From Cryomorphaceae bacterium (GTDB lineage: Bacteria > Bacteroidota > Bacteroidia > Flavobacteriales > Schleiferiaceae): DNA of 64,000 nt. Under the pieces are notes generated by a model. That model did no database searches. It saw only the letters and a program-made list of their open reading frames with translations, and was not told the origin of the DNA. Positions 26,965-35,610 of the stretch are shown one piece after another. The DNA is taken from NCBI GenBank assembly GCA_017858515.1, contig JAFMBM010000001.1, positions 62,001 to 126,000 of the forward strand, read 5' to 3'. The translations under genes and the position numbers were made by a program. Every line of letters starts with the position of its first letter. The stretch's first letter is position 1.

Positions 26965-27873
26965 TTATTTATCAATGATAAACTTATAGCCAATCCCCCT
27001 AATGTTCACAATCTTGAGCTTGGTATCGTAGGCGAGTTTCTTGCGAAGTTTAGACATAAAGACATCTAAGGTTCTTCCAACATAATCCCCTTGGTCGCCC
27101 CAAATGATGTTCAATAGGGTATCTCTCTCTAAAACCTGATTCTCCGATTGATATAAAAGATACAGAAGATCGGCCTCCTTGCTGGTTAAATCGGTCTTTT
27201 CTTCTTTGTAATACAAGGTCATATTTCTTTTATCGAAGCGGTAATCGCCCAAATGCAGAAGATCTGTTAGGTCTTCATCGGGCTGTTTCTTCTTGCGAGT
27301 AAAGAGAAAGAAGCCCAAGCCTATGCCACACAAGGCCAATGCAATTAAGATTGGAATAAGCAGACTTTCTTCTGATTCAGCCCTCGTTCCTATTCGGTTT
27401 TCTGTTGATGCGGTGGTGCTGGTATCGTTTGAAATATATGGAGGAAGTGCGCCTTCTAAAAAGAGCACTTTTACAGTGTAACAGGCCTTGGCAGTTTCTC
27501 TTTTAGAACAAGAAATATTCTCTGTGCTCTCTCTTCTAAACTCATAGCTGTAGGCCACCTCTCCACTTGTGCAATGCAGTACTTCTACCAGATAATCTTC
27601 AAAAACCTGGGCCTTTCGCAATGCCGCCATCACAGTGACAACCAATTCCTCTGGCTTAAATTGAAATTCAGCCTCAAAGGAAACCGTATAGGTATTTCCT
27701 TCGCGCACAACGGGTAGCACCTCAGAAATAGAATCGCCTGAGCTTATGAGCAATGCATGCCCTACTTCTCTAAGCGCTACTTTTATTCTGCTTTCTGTTA
27801 ATTCAGAATCCATAGCATGGCCTGCAATAGAAAACAGAGAAAGAAGAATAAGGTGGATGTATATTTTGCGCAT
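26965..27873 (-). CDS. Membrane-anchored OmpR-type winged-helix regulator
   Basis: A one-component transcription factor of 302 residues. A signal peptide (MRKIYIHLILLSLFSIAGHA), a ~140-residue periplasmic domain with two Cys (HCTSG, SCSKRE), one transmembrane helix (LLIPILIALALCGIGLGFFLF, about 170-190), a basic stop-transfer, and a C-terminal OmpR/PhoB winged helix (YRFDKRNMTLYY ... LTSKEADLLYLL ... VGRTLDVFMSKLRKKL ... IRGIGYKF). The topology is the reverse of ToxR: sensor at the N-terminus, DNA-binding domain at the C-terminus. There is no receiver domain or kinase partner. It is divergent from a periplasmic propeller protein (28003) across 129 bp, and that shared region is a likely binding site. 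Confidence 0.88.
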   Translation of the reverse strand: MRKIYIHLILLSLFSIAGHAMDSELTESRIKVALREVGHALLISSGDSISEVLPVVREGNTYTVSFEAEFQFKPEELVVTVMAALRKAQVFEDYLVEVLHCTSGEVAYSYEFRRESTENISCSKRETAKACYTVKVLFLEGALPPYISNDTSTTASTENRIGTRAESEESLLIPILIALALCGIGLGFFLFTRKKKQPDEDLTDLLHLGDYRFDKRNMTLYYKEEKTDLTSKEADLLYLLYQSENQVLERDTLLNIIWGDQGDYVGRTLDVFMSKLRKKLAYDTKLKIVNIRGIGYKFIIDK

Positions 27874-28002
27874 TCAACAAATTTATTCTAATACATCGTC
27901 TCAATGGGAAGTTTTACACTTCATTTACCTTATTTTACAGTTTGTTAAATCTTTTAATATCAATCAGATATAATTTTACATGATCAGATTAAACAGATTA
28001 AA

Positions 28003-28815
28003 ATGAATAATAAAATCATCCTCTCTTCTGTTAGCACCTTAGTATTACTGCTCTTTCTACCATCTTATAAAGCTGAGACTAACGATCGTCTTCTTGAGGT
28101 AGAAACAAGCAGCAGCCCTTCACACTGCAGCTATCTCACCCAGTATACGATGGATACAAACTATCAATTTGTACGTACTATTAATCTGCTGTATAAAGAT
28201 AGCAAGGGTACTATGTGGATTGGTTCTGAATTCGAAGGACTTTGCAAGTACGACGGACAAGTGTACACCTATTATTCTATTAAAGACAAGAAAGGTAATC
28301 AATCGATTCTTGACATACAGGAAGATGCGAAAGGAAGTATTTTGGTTCAAACTCGGTTGGGCATTTGTCGTTTAAGGGAAGGGGTATTTGTGCCGGTGTT
28401 GCCAGCTGAGAAGACTGATTCCAGTACTCCTTGGATTAGCGCTAAGGAGGACCTTTGTTTTAAGACAGGTATAAAAGGTGAAATTTATAGATGGAATGGC
28501 TCTGTATTAACTCATCACTATTTACCTTCATTTAATAGTCCAAATGAAGAGAAGAAACACATAGCCTATCCGAATCAGGTGTATTCGACCCTAAAAGACC
28601 AACAGGGAAATCTATGGTTGGGTACAATGGCAGCAGGAGTACTTCAATACCAAGACAAAAGCTTAATACAAATTGCCTCTAAAGGGTTGGCTCATACCGT
28701 AAATTCATTGTTTAAAGACAGCAAGGATAGACTTTGGATCGCCAATAATGAAGGTGTTTTTTTTATACGAGAACCAGAACATATTTCCTGTTTTAAAAAG
28801 CGAACCCAAATCTAA
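28003..28815 (+). CDS. Periplasmic regulator-propeller protein, N-terminal piece
   Basis: A signal peptide (MNNKIILSSVSTLVLLLFLP) is followed by beta-propeller blades of the two-component-regulator type, each with a GxxWxG core: LYKDSKGTMWIGSEFEGL, LKDQQGNLWLGTMAAGV, FKDSKDRLWIANNEGVFF. At a run of eight T (28757-28764) the frame changes; this piece then runs out in about 17 residues of unrelated text. With seven T the reading continues as GVFLYENQNIFPVL into the next piece. Such propellers normally head hybrid two-component sensors, but no transmembrane helix or kinase follows. Confidence 0.75.
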   Translation: MNNKIILSSVSTLVLLLFLPSYKAETNDRLLEVETSSSPSHCSYLTQYTMDTNYQFVRTINLLYKDSKGTMWIGSEFEGLCKYDGQVYTYYSIKDKKGNQSILDIQEDAKGSILVQTRLGICRLREGVFVPVLPAEKTDSSTPWISAKEDLCFKTGIKGEIYRWNGSVLTHHYLPSFNSPNEEKKHIAYPNQVYSTLKDQQGNLWLGTMAAGVLQYQDKSLIQIASKGLAHTVNSLFKDSKDRLWIANNEGVFFIREPEHISCFKKRTQI

Positions 28816-29104
28816 GCAAGGGGTTATTTCAGCAGGAAATCAAAGTTTAGCAAAGGTATTTACAATAGAAGAAGACAAGAGCGGAGCTATTTGGTTTGTT
28901 ACATTAGATTCAGGGGTGTGGCTGTATAAAGAAGGGCAACTGTCTCAATTACAATCAAAAGAATATTCCATAGGAAAGGATGTGCGATCTATTGAGAGAG
29001 ATAATAAAGGATTGTTATGGATTGGCTTTGCGAATGGGGCACTGAGTACCTACGATGGAAAGACTTTTAAACAGATAAACGCCAGGGAGATAGATGGTTG
29101 CTAG
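28748..29104 (+). CDS. Periplasmic regulator-propeller protein, C-terminal piece
   Basis: Continuation of the 28003 protein after the T8 frameshift. It has two more propeller blades (EEDKSGAIWFVTLDSGVWLY and ERDNKGLLWIGFANGALSTYD) and then ends at INAREIDGC. There is no Y_Y_Y domain, transmembrane helix or kinase, so the repaired protein (about 366 residues) is a free-standing or truncated propeller. About 130 bp without a gene separate it from the convergent 78-residue gene. Confidence 0.68.
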   Translation: MKVFFLYENQNIFPVLKSEPKSKQGVISAGNQSLAKVFTIEEDKSGAIWFVTLDSGVWLYKEGQLSQLQSKEYSIGKDVRSIERDNKGLLWIGFANGALSTYDGKTFKQINAREIDGC

Positions 29105-29232
29105 TTTAAGAGAAAGAGTTTGAGCGCTCAGAGCTGCCTTTTACACCGTAAGATATTTCTCTTCTCTGAGAAGCAAGGGTCTTTTTTATTCGGGCTTTTA
29201 GAGTGAAGAGCTTTGCTAGAGCACAGCCTTCT

Positions 29233-29469
29233 TCAGTCTTTAATTCTTTCCGACATGTCTTGGTACATCTCGTTAAAGCGGCTCTTTACCTTGGCAAGAA
29301 AGGGGACATCCAACACCAATTGAACGGCGGGAATGCCATTGAATTTGCTCTTCGGCCATTTGTAGCCCTGCTTCATGGGTCCGGCTTCAAACTCGGTATA
29401 CAAATGACTTTCCAATTCGTACACCACAATTCGGAACTCTGCGTTGGGGATGGTACCAAGTATGCGCAT
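29233..29469 (-). CDS. Conserved small protein coupled to a TonB receptor
   Basis: A 78-residue protein: MRILGTIPNAEFRIVVYELE, FEAGPMKQGYKWPKS, FNEMYQDMSERI. It looks like a conserved small protein known from many Bacteroidota genomes; its function is unknown. There is no signal peptide, so it is cytoplasmic. Its ATG overlaps the TonB receptor's stop by one base (TAATG), so it is the third gene of a translationally coupled operon. Confidence 0.75.
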   Translation of the reverse strand: MRILGTIPNAEFRIVVYELESHLYTEFEAGPMKQGYKWPKSKFNGIPAVQLVLDVPFLAKVKSRFNEMYQDMSERIKD

Positions 29470-31904
29470 TAGATAACAAAGGTGAGTTTAAGGTTGAGTA
29501 GCCTATTGGTGAGATAATTCGGTACAGCATACTGATTGCTGGTGCTCGCGTCTCTAATCCATAAGTAGCTCACCGTATTGCGAATCTCAAGAAGATTAAA
29601 TACTTCTAAGCCAATCCAAACGGTTTCAAATGAGTTGAGGAACTTCATTTTAGAATCTTTCCCTCTTTCTTTAAAGACCTTTATGAATCCGATATCAAAT
29701 CGTCTGTAACTCGGAATGCGAAGGGTTTGATCTTCTCTTGCGCTCTGCGGAGCCCCAAAGGGGAATCCCGTTCCATAGAACAAACTCATGCTAACTCTGA
29801 ATGTTGGATCGCCCGGAAAGTAGTCTTGGAAATACACAGCAAAGTTTACCCTTCTATCGGTTGGTCTTGGAATAAAGCCTGAATTATCTCCTTGAATATC
29901 TTCCTGTATGGTCATTACTCCAATACTTACCCAAGAATCTATACCGGGCACAAACTCTCCATTTATTCTCGCATCTATTCCCGTTGCAAATCCATTGGCA
30001 TTGTTAACAGCGCTGTATCGAAGGCGAACATTATCGAGCTCATAGGGAATGAGGTTGTTGAGGTCTTTGTAGTAGGCTTCCGTTACAAGGCGGAAGGGTC
30101 GGTCCCAAATTTTAAGCTTTAAATCATTGGCCAGAACAAAGTGTATGGCCTCTTGGGCCTGGATCTCTGGATTCACACCTCCATCTAAATTGCGCATTTC
30201 TCGGTAAATAGGAGGCTGATGGTACCAACCCGAAGAGAAGCGCCAAACGGCATCCAACTTAGAAATGGGTTTGTATGAAAATGTGGCCCGGGGCGAAACC
30301 GTAGCCTGACCATTGAATGTCCAATAATGGGTTCGTACTCCGGCTGTAAGGGCAATGCGAGCATCGTTCTTTAATTTCCAAGAACGACTGTCTTGAATAA
30401 AGGCAATCACTCTAGCACTTTGCACAGAGGCACGCGAATCGAAGTGTTCAAAGAGTTCTATTCCTTGAGCCGGATTAATAGGATAAACACCCGGCGGCGA
30501 TTGAGTAGGGCTGTGTGGAATATTGTAGCCGGCAGAATCTATTCTTTCCCACTCTTTGTATCGGTCAATGATGTCATCGCGCTGCACTTTCACTCCCCAA
30601 CTGAGGGCATGTGTTGGAAGGTATAGCGCACCGCGGTGCTCTGCTCCAAAAATGATGGCATCTAGTTTATTTCTTGCATAGTTCTGAAACTCTCCCGTTC
30701 CACGTTCTAAAGTAACCTGCCCAAAGTCATCGGAGCCCAGGTTCAGCTCCAGTTCTCCCAATCGATACGCACCAATGATATCAAAATACTCTTGTTCTAC
30801 GGCCTGATAGGCAAAGGCGGTATACTGCAACTCTAGATTGTCTTTGGGTTTGTTGATGGCCGTAAGCGATCCGAAGGCCGTTTGATAGGTATAGGATTCA
30901 GACCCATCAAAGAAGATGGTAAGCCGTAAAGCTTCTTGAATATTTCCAAAATCGGTTTGGCGGGTGGAGGGAGTTACCTCGTAGATATTATTGGCATAAC
31001 TGCCAAGTCCAGCCAGAGACCATTTGTCGTTTATCTTATAGGTGAGGTAGGTCTGCACATCCCAGAATTGAGGTCTAAAGTCTGCATCGGTATCTAGACT
31101 TCCAACCAAAAGAGTATTGGTACGGTAGCGAAAGCCGGTAATGGCGGTAAATTTCTTGTTCTTCGAAGCGCCTTCCACCGCAACCGATCCGCCCATAAAA
31201 GCCGCTTCACCTTGAACTCTAAACTGGGTAGGCTTTCGATATTGAATGTCTAGAACCGAACTCATTTTATCTCCATAGCTGGCTTCAAATCCACCTGCTG
31301 AAAAGCTAATGTCTTGCACCATTTGTGGGTTTACAAAACTCAATCCTTCTTGCTGTCCGGCACGGGCAAGAAACGGACGGTAGATTTCTATGCCGTTAAC
31401 ATAAACTAGGTTTTCATCAAAGTTGCCCCCTCTTACACTGTATTGAGAAGAAAGCTCGCTGTTGCTCACTACACCCGGTAAGGTCTTAATAAGGCCTTCT
31501 ACGCCTGTGTTGGGTCCGGATTGAAACTCGAGCATACGGGCATCGATATCAATTTTCGAATCTTCACGTGAGCGCTCATCAATTACATCAACGCCTGTAA
31601 GTATTTCGTTTTCCAGCTTAAGTCGGAAGTTGCGAATGAGGTTTTCATTGGCTTGAATATCTATGCGAATGGAATCTTGCCTATGCCCAATGGAACGAGC
31701 AATAACCCAGTAGGTGCCGGGAGTTAGTACCAACTCATACACTCCTTCTCCATCGCAAATCGTAGTTTGCTGCGCCACACGGATAACCGTTCCTGGAACG
31801 GGTTCGCCTGAAGTGTCGAATACCTTCCCTCTTAATTTGGCTGTTTGAGCTGTAGCCATCGAAACCGATAGCAAACTGAGAAGAGCACAAAATAAATACC
31901 TCAC
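29469..31904 (-). CDS. TonB-dependent outer-membrane receptor
   Basis: An 811-residue receptor. A signal peptide (RYLFCALLSLLSVSMATAQ) leads to a CarboxypepD_reg-like domain (KLRGKVFDTSGEPVPGTVIRV, about 24-105). The plug domain contains LIKTLPGVVSN, QYSVRGGNFDENLVYVNG and FSAGGFEASYGDKMSSVLDI. The C-terminal ~600 residues form the beta-barrel and end LLNLKLTFVI. The substrate is unknown and no SusD partner is adjacent. It starts with GTG, overlapping the upstream gene by four bases (GTGA), which points to translational coupling with the small CarboxypepD protein before it. Confidence 0.93.
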   Translation of the reverse strand: MRYLFCALLSLLSVSMATAQTAKLRGKVFDTSGEPVPGTVIRVAQQTTICDGEGVYELVLTPGTYWVIARSIGHRQDSIRIDIQANENLIRNFRLKLENEILTGVDVIDERSREDSKIDIDARMLEFQSGPNTGVEGLIKTLPGVVSNSELSSQYSVRGGNFDENLVYVNGIEIYRPFLARAGQQEGLSFVNPQMVQDISFSAGGFEASYGDKMSSVLDIQYRKPTQFRVQGEAAFMGGSVAVEGASKNKKFTAITGFRYRTNTLLVGSLDTDADFRPQFWDVQTYLTYKINDKWSLAGLGSYANNIYEVTPSTRQTDFGNIQEALRLTIFFDGSESYTYQTAFGSLTAINKPKDNLELQYTAFAYQAVEQEYFDIIGAYRLGELELNLGSDDFGQVTLERGTGEFQNYARNKLDAIIFGAEHRGALYLPTHALSWGVKVQRDDIIDRYKEWERIDSAGYNIPHSPTQSPPGVYPINPAQGIELFEHFDSRASVQSARVIAFIQDSRSWKLKNDARIALTAGVRTHYWTFNGQATVSPRATFSYKPISKLDAVWRFSSGWYHQPPIYREMRNLDGGVNPEIQAQEAIHFVLANDLKLKIWDRPFRLVTEAYYKDLNNLIPYELDNVRLRYSAVNNANGFATGIDARINGEFVPGIDSWVSIGVMTIQEDIQGDNSGFIPRPTDRRVNFAVYFQDYFPGDPTFRVSMSLFYGTGFPFGAPQSAREDQTLRIPSYRRFDIGFIKVFKERGKDSKMKFLNSFETVWIGLEVFNLLEIRNTVSYLWIRDASTSNQYAVPNYLTNRLLNLKLTFVI

Positions 31905-32548
31905 TTTTTACTTGATTTCAGGCTGTCGAACAATTGAAGCCACGAGAGTGGATTGGTAAGCGCTCCAAGAATGGCGGCCCCTCCATCGGCTCCGTAATAC
32001 CTGCCCGAATTATACATTTGATACTCGTGCATTTTTATCGCTATGTCTTGTATTTCTCCAGCATCGTACCCCATGGTAGCGGCTCGGTCTCTAAGCAATT
32101 GAATGGCTACGTTGCGCTGGGCAATATCTAGTTCTGTGGTTTCTAAACGCATTCCCAATAAATAGGCCTGCAGTTTGTCGGGGGTGGGCCAAGGGTATAA
32201 AACCACTTCAGATAATAGTGTGGTATCATAACGAAGGTGCACTTCAACCAAATACTCCTTCTTACTCAAAGAATCGGGAACAAACAGTCTTTCGGTTTGG
32301 AAGCCCAGATGGGTAAAGGCAATGGTGTCGCCTGGCATGGCTACCAGGCTAAAAAAGCCTTCATCATCGGCAACTGCACCGTTAGGCCGGCCGATCACGC
32401 GGGCATAGGCCAAGGGAATAAAACGTGGAATGGAATCATTCGTAAGCACCACTCCGCTGAGCTGAACGGGCTGCTGAGCTTCTGCTTCTTGCACCCCTAG
32501 AAGGAGAAAGAAGACAAACCCAATTAAGTAAAGTAGTTTTTGTTGCAT
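31901..32548 (-). CDS. Carboxypeptidase-like regulatory-domain protein
   Basis: A 215-residue exported protein. A signal peptide (LLYLIGFVFFLLLGVQEAEAQ) is followed by a CarboxypepD_reg-like domain (LSGVVLTNDSIPRFIPLAYARV ... DEGFFSLVAMPGDTIAFTHLGF) and a ~90-residue helical tail. It has no plug or barrel. It is the first gene of a three-gene operon with the TonB receptor and the 78-residue protein. On the minus strand TACCTTTG at 32557-32564 fits the Bacteroidota -7 element, but it lies only eight bases before the ATG and lacks a clear -33 partner. Confidence 0.85.
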   Translation of the reverse strand: MQQKLLYLIGFVFFLLLGVQEAEAQQPVQLSGVVLTNDSIPRFIPLAYARVIGRPNGAVADDEGFFSLVAMPGDTIAFTHLGFQTERLFVPDSLSKKEYLVEVHLRYDTTLLSEVVLYPWPTPDKLQAYLLGMRLETTELDIAQRNVAIQLLRDRAATMGYDAGEIQDIAIKMHEYQMYNSGRYYGADGGAAILGALTNPLSWLQLFDSLKSSKK

Positions 32549-32593
32549 GCGCGGATCAAAGGTAACAACTTCAGAAACGTGAAAGTGTTGTAT

Positions 32594-34225
32594 TTACCTT
32601 CGAAATTCTGCAGAAAAAGTGGCCAAATTACCTGCCTTATCGCTGGCTTCAAAAGCGAGACTGTGGGTGCCAGGGAAAATAGACTCTAAGGGAATAAGGA
32701 ATAAATTGCTTTTTGCGTCGTATTCGGCCAAATGCCATTTGCCATCAATGCTGCATCGGTAAGTATCCAATCCGCTTAAATTGTCGCTTATTTTCAATCG
32801 CAAATAGCTGGTTTTACTGAAGTCGTAGTCCTTTCCACTATGAGACAATGAGAGTTTAGGTGGAATGCTATCTACTGCCAAACCGTAAACTCCAAAAGAT
32901 CTTGAACTCGCTGAGATGGTATTCTTTTCTATCCGCTTTCCCTCATATACCAATCCACCATTTTCATTTATTCGAACCACTATGGTTCTCGAACGAAGTC
33001 GTTCGGGTACCGAGTCTAAAGAGAGAGTGAGGTTAAAGTTCTTCTGAGCTGGAATTTGGCTGTTTAGAATTTTATAGCGCGCGCCGAGGGTAGAACTTCC
33101 GCCCGCTAGCTGTTCTACATCTAGTATTTCATCTTTGTAAAAACAGCCTAAGGGTATGCGCAATTTGGCGTTGCCTACGGTAATATTGTGTTCGTGTTTA
33201 TGAGAGAGCCACTGCTTGGGCGCCTCTTCTAGGCTAGGTACCCCCGTGCCTTCAACGGTAAAAGACATACTTTGCTTATTTCCTTCAAAGTCGTAAACCG
33301 TAAGCATTAACTCGGCGGTTTGTCCTGAATCTAGCTCTATCAATCCCTCTTCGGCTCCGTACTTATAGAAGTCGAGTACGTTGCCTGGTAGGAGATACAT
33401 TCTACTATAGGTCTTTTTACAGCAGGCTTTTTCTTCGTAGTTAATGTGGGCGTTCAGATAGCGCGTTTCGTGGAAGGGAAAAGAATTTATGGTGAAGCTA
33501 AAGAGTGGAAGTCCGTTGCGTTTAAGCTCGATCTTGTTGGCGCCATTCTTATTCGAAGCTCCATTCAATCGGTCGAAGGCCTCAATCTCTATACCTATGG
33601 TCTTTCCTACCTTATAGGTCTGCGCATTACTGGCACTTTGAGCACCGATTAGCTGATAGCGCTCGTTGAGCTCTACAATACGTACCGATTGAATGCTGGG
33701 AGCAATATCGTCTTGAATTTCTATGCCGTGCAATAGCGGATTTACAGGGGTTTGGTCTGCAGTATTTCGCAATTCAAAATGCAGATGTGGTCCGCCTGAA
33801 CCGCCCGAATTGCCACTGAGGGCCACTATATCGCCCTGATTTACCCTGAATTTGCCTGTGGCCACCGGAATATCCAAGGCATAGGTCTCCTTGGCGTATT
33901 GCTGCTCACGCACATACGATTGTATGGCTGTATTAAACCGTTGCAAATGCGCATAAACCGAGGTAAGACCATTGGGATGGTCGATGTAGAGCGCATTGCC
34001 ATAACCATAAGGCGAAACCACAATTCTACTGACCGTACCAGACCAAACGGCGCTTACTATTTTGCCTTCTACTCCTTCGGTTTTAATATCCAGTCCAGAG
34101 TGAAAGTGATTTGAGCGCAATTCTCCAAAAGTTCCTGATAGATAGAGCGGAATATCGAGTGGAGCCTGAATGGGTTGGGCTTGTAGGCTCAATCCAAAAA
34201 GGAAAATAGCCGTCAAAAGGCGCAT
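32594..34225 (-). CDS. M23-family metallopeptidase (LytM-like)
   Basis: A secreted peptidoglycan endopeptidase of 543 residues. ATG 34225 gives the signal peptide MRLLTAIFLFGLSLQAQ; longer in-frame starts upstream add 93 residues of non-conserved text and are rejected. The M23 domain (about residues 20-190) has the zinc ligands HFHSGLDIK and PHLHFELRN, with YGNALYIDHPNG and VYAHLQ between. The C-terminal ~350 residues are beta-rich and end in an Ig-like domain (LRLKISDNLSGLDTY ... HSLAFEASDKAGNLATF). A role in cell-wall remodelling or cell separation is inferred. All catalytic residues are present. Confidence 0.9.
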   Translation of the reverse strand: MRLLTAIFLFGLSLQAQPIQAPLDIPLYLSGTFGELRSNHFHSGLDIKTEGVEGKIVSAVWSGTVSRIVVSPYGYGNALYIDHPNGLTSVYAHLQRFNTAIQSYVREQQYAKETYALDIPVATGKFRVNQGDIVALSGNSGGSGGPHLHFELRNTADQTPVNPLLHGIEIQDDIAPSIQSVRIVELNERYQLIGAQSASNAQTYKVGKTIGIEIEAFDRLNGASNKNGANKIELKRNGLPLFSFTINSFPFHETRYLNAHINYEEKACCKKTYSRMYLLPGNVLDFYKYGAEEGLIELDSGQTAELMLTVYDFEGNKQSMSFTVEGTGVPSLEEAPKQWLSHKHEHNITVGNAKLRIPLGCFYKDEILDVEQLAGGSSTLGARYKILNSQIPAQKNFNLTLSLDSVPERLRSRTIVVRINENGGLVYEGKRIEKNTISASSRSFGVYGLAVDSIPPKLSLSHSGKDYDFSKTSYLRLKISDNLSGLDTYRCSIDGKWHLAEYDAKSNLFLIPLESIFPGTHSLAFEASDKAGNLATFSAEFRR

Positions 34226-34814
34226 AAGAAGTGGGGCTTTTGAATATTGTTTTCTGCCAATTCGCTCCTCTTTCAGAAGGTCGCAAATCTGCTGCAATGA
34301 TACTGCAGATTTGCAGACTAGTAGCAAGCTTGGCCGCAAGAGTATGAATAGATTTTGGGGTTCATTTCGCATAGAAATCATGACTGAGTATTCGCCAATG
34401 CCGTGCCAAGAATGGGCTGGAAAAGAAGGCTTTGTTTTAGGCGGACTTTTCGAGCGAGTGCAAGGGCTAAAGGAGGATGGTTTGCTGCTTTTAAATTGCA
34501 GCATTGAGAAAAAGAGCCGATGGAAACAAGTCTGAGCTTGAGGTTATACAGCAAGCCATAGAATAATTAAAGTAGCCTTGCTGAGGATAGAAGAAAGAGA
34601 AGGAAGGAAAGCGAAAAGCCCATAGGAGGATGGAGATCTCCTTCGAAAAAGTAAGTTGGAAGAGTGCGAGAAGGAGGGAAGTCGGCAAAGAGAAGGTGAA
34701 GACGATTGCAGTATTGAGAAGAAGCAGTGAAGAAATAGGGAAGGTGGATGCAGACGAAAGCGAACACCTTCGAAGGCTTAGGAGCCAAGGCTGCGGAAAA
34801 GAAGAACATCGCCT

Positions 34815-35016
34815 AAGGATTGCGTTGTAAGCCTGTGGGCGAAAGGAACCTCGAGTGCAAGCTCGGACTACAAGACTGCGGAGATGAAGAACACGGCTGA
34901 AGGGTTGCGTATCGAGGCCGAAGGATTGCGTTCCAAGCCTGTGGGCGAAAGGAAGCTCGATTGCAAGCTCGGACTACAAGGCTGCGGAGATGAAGAACAG
35001 CACCGAAGGATTGCGA
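34815..35016. repeat. Tandem duplication, 106-bp period
   Basis: Two copies of a ~96-bp sequence starting AAGGATTGCGTT and containing GCCTGTGGGCGAAAGGAA and GCTCGGACTACAAG (34831 and 34937; 34861 and 34967). They are mostly identical with scattered substitutions. A shorter part, GCTGCGGA[A/G]A...GAAGAACA, also occurs before the first copy at about 34789. Confidence 0.85.
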
Positions 35017-35083
35017 AAAGAGTGAAGGAATACCCGAGCGGCATCGCACCCATGCAAGCAAAAAAGCCACTCCAACCTTAGTA

Positions 35084-35200
35084 TCATTGTGCCTTTGCGA
35101 GAAATAAAATCGAGAATCCACCCTTTGCGCCTTTGCTAGAAATAAAAGAGAATTCCAAGCTTAGCGTCTTTGTGTCTTTGCGAGAAAAAAAGAAGATCAA
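35084..35200. repeat. Degenerate CTTTGCG-type tandem repeat
   Basis: Three imperfect units of about 40 bp, each with TG[TC]G[CT]CTTTGC[GT]AGAAA followed by an A-rich stretch (near 35088, 35127 and 35172). CTTTGCGCCTTTGCG-type repeats are common in intergenic regions of Bacteroidota; no function is evident. Confidence 0.6.
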
Positions 35201-35260
35201 CTCTAATCGCCCTTGCACCTTAGAGAATTTGAATTATTGAGAGATTAACTGCGCCACATA

Positions 35261-35292
35261 TTGCGTAATAGCAAGGACAAAGTGTACCTTTG
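35261..35292 (+). promoter_or_regulatory. Bacteroidota-type promoter for the zapB-like/zapA operon
   Basis: TTG at 35261-35263, a 21-base spacer, and TACCTTTG at 35285-35292, a perfect TAnnTTTG element. Transcription would start near 35298, upstream of the ATG at 35319; this argues against a GTG at 35292 as the start codon. Confidence 0.6.
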
Positions 35293-35318
35293 TGCAAGAC
35301 CCCTTTTTTGTAGAATGT

Positions 35319-35609
35319 ATGGGATTGTACTCTGAGCGTTGGGAAGTACTTACTACCAAATTAGATGAAATGATTGCCCAATATCTTCTTCTTCGACAGG
35401 AGAATAAAGAGCTAAAAGGCAAGGTGGAAGGATTGAGTGAGTTGCTGGAAAAGAAAGAGTTGCATCTTCATCAACTGGAAAAAGAGGTCGAAGGCATGAA
35501 GGTAGCTGCAGCCTTATCGGGAGACGACACAAGACGTGCCACCGCCCGGGCTGAAGTGAACAAAATGCTACGGGAAGTAGAACAGTGTATTGCTTTGTTA
35601 AACGATTGA
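35319..35609 (+). CDS. Small coiled-coil protein (ZapB-like)
   Basis: A 96-residue, almost entirely helical protein with a heptad pattern at residues 10-60 (LTTKLDEMIAQYLLLRQENK, KVEGLSELLEKKELHLHQLE) and a conserved tail (RAEVNKMLREVEQCIALLND). Proteins of this type sit immediately upstream of zapA in many Bacteroidota and are thought to act in cell division, by analogy with ZapB. ATG 35319 fits the promoter at 35261. The zapA start is one base after its stop. Confidence 0.75.
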   Translation: MGLYSERWEVLTTKLDEMIAQYLLLRQENKELKGKVEGLSELLEKKELHLHQLEKEVEGMKVAAALSGDDTRRATARAEVNKMLREVEQCIALLND

Positions 35610-35610
35610 T

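Larger units (their letters stand above)
34226..35260. other. Gene-poor, repeat-containing stretch
   Basis: About 1 kb in which all open frames are short, overlap on both strands, and match nothing recognisable. It contains a 106-bp-period tandem duplication (34815-35016) and a set of degenerate CTTTGCG repeats (35084-35200). A frame on the plus strand ending at 34535 (MTEYSPMPCQEW... from 34380) could be a small gene but has no support beyond being open. Confidence 0.45.

Noticed and set aside
34170-34535. 121-codon plus-strand open frame antisense to the M23 gene's 5' end and upstream region
   Set aside because: Most of it overlaps the peptidase signal peptide and mature region in antisense; no recognisable motif. 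A shorter frame from 34380 cannot be excluded but has no support.
34567-35121. Several overlapping open frames on both strands
   Set aside because: They overlap one another, are low-complexity (Ser/Arg/Pro or Lys/Glu/Gly), and reflect the tandem repeat rather than genes.
35084-35200. CRISPR array
   Set aside because: The repeated units are degenerate, spacing is irregular, no unique spacers of constant length exist and no cas genes are nearby.
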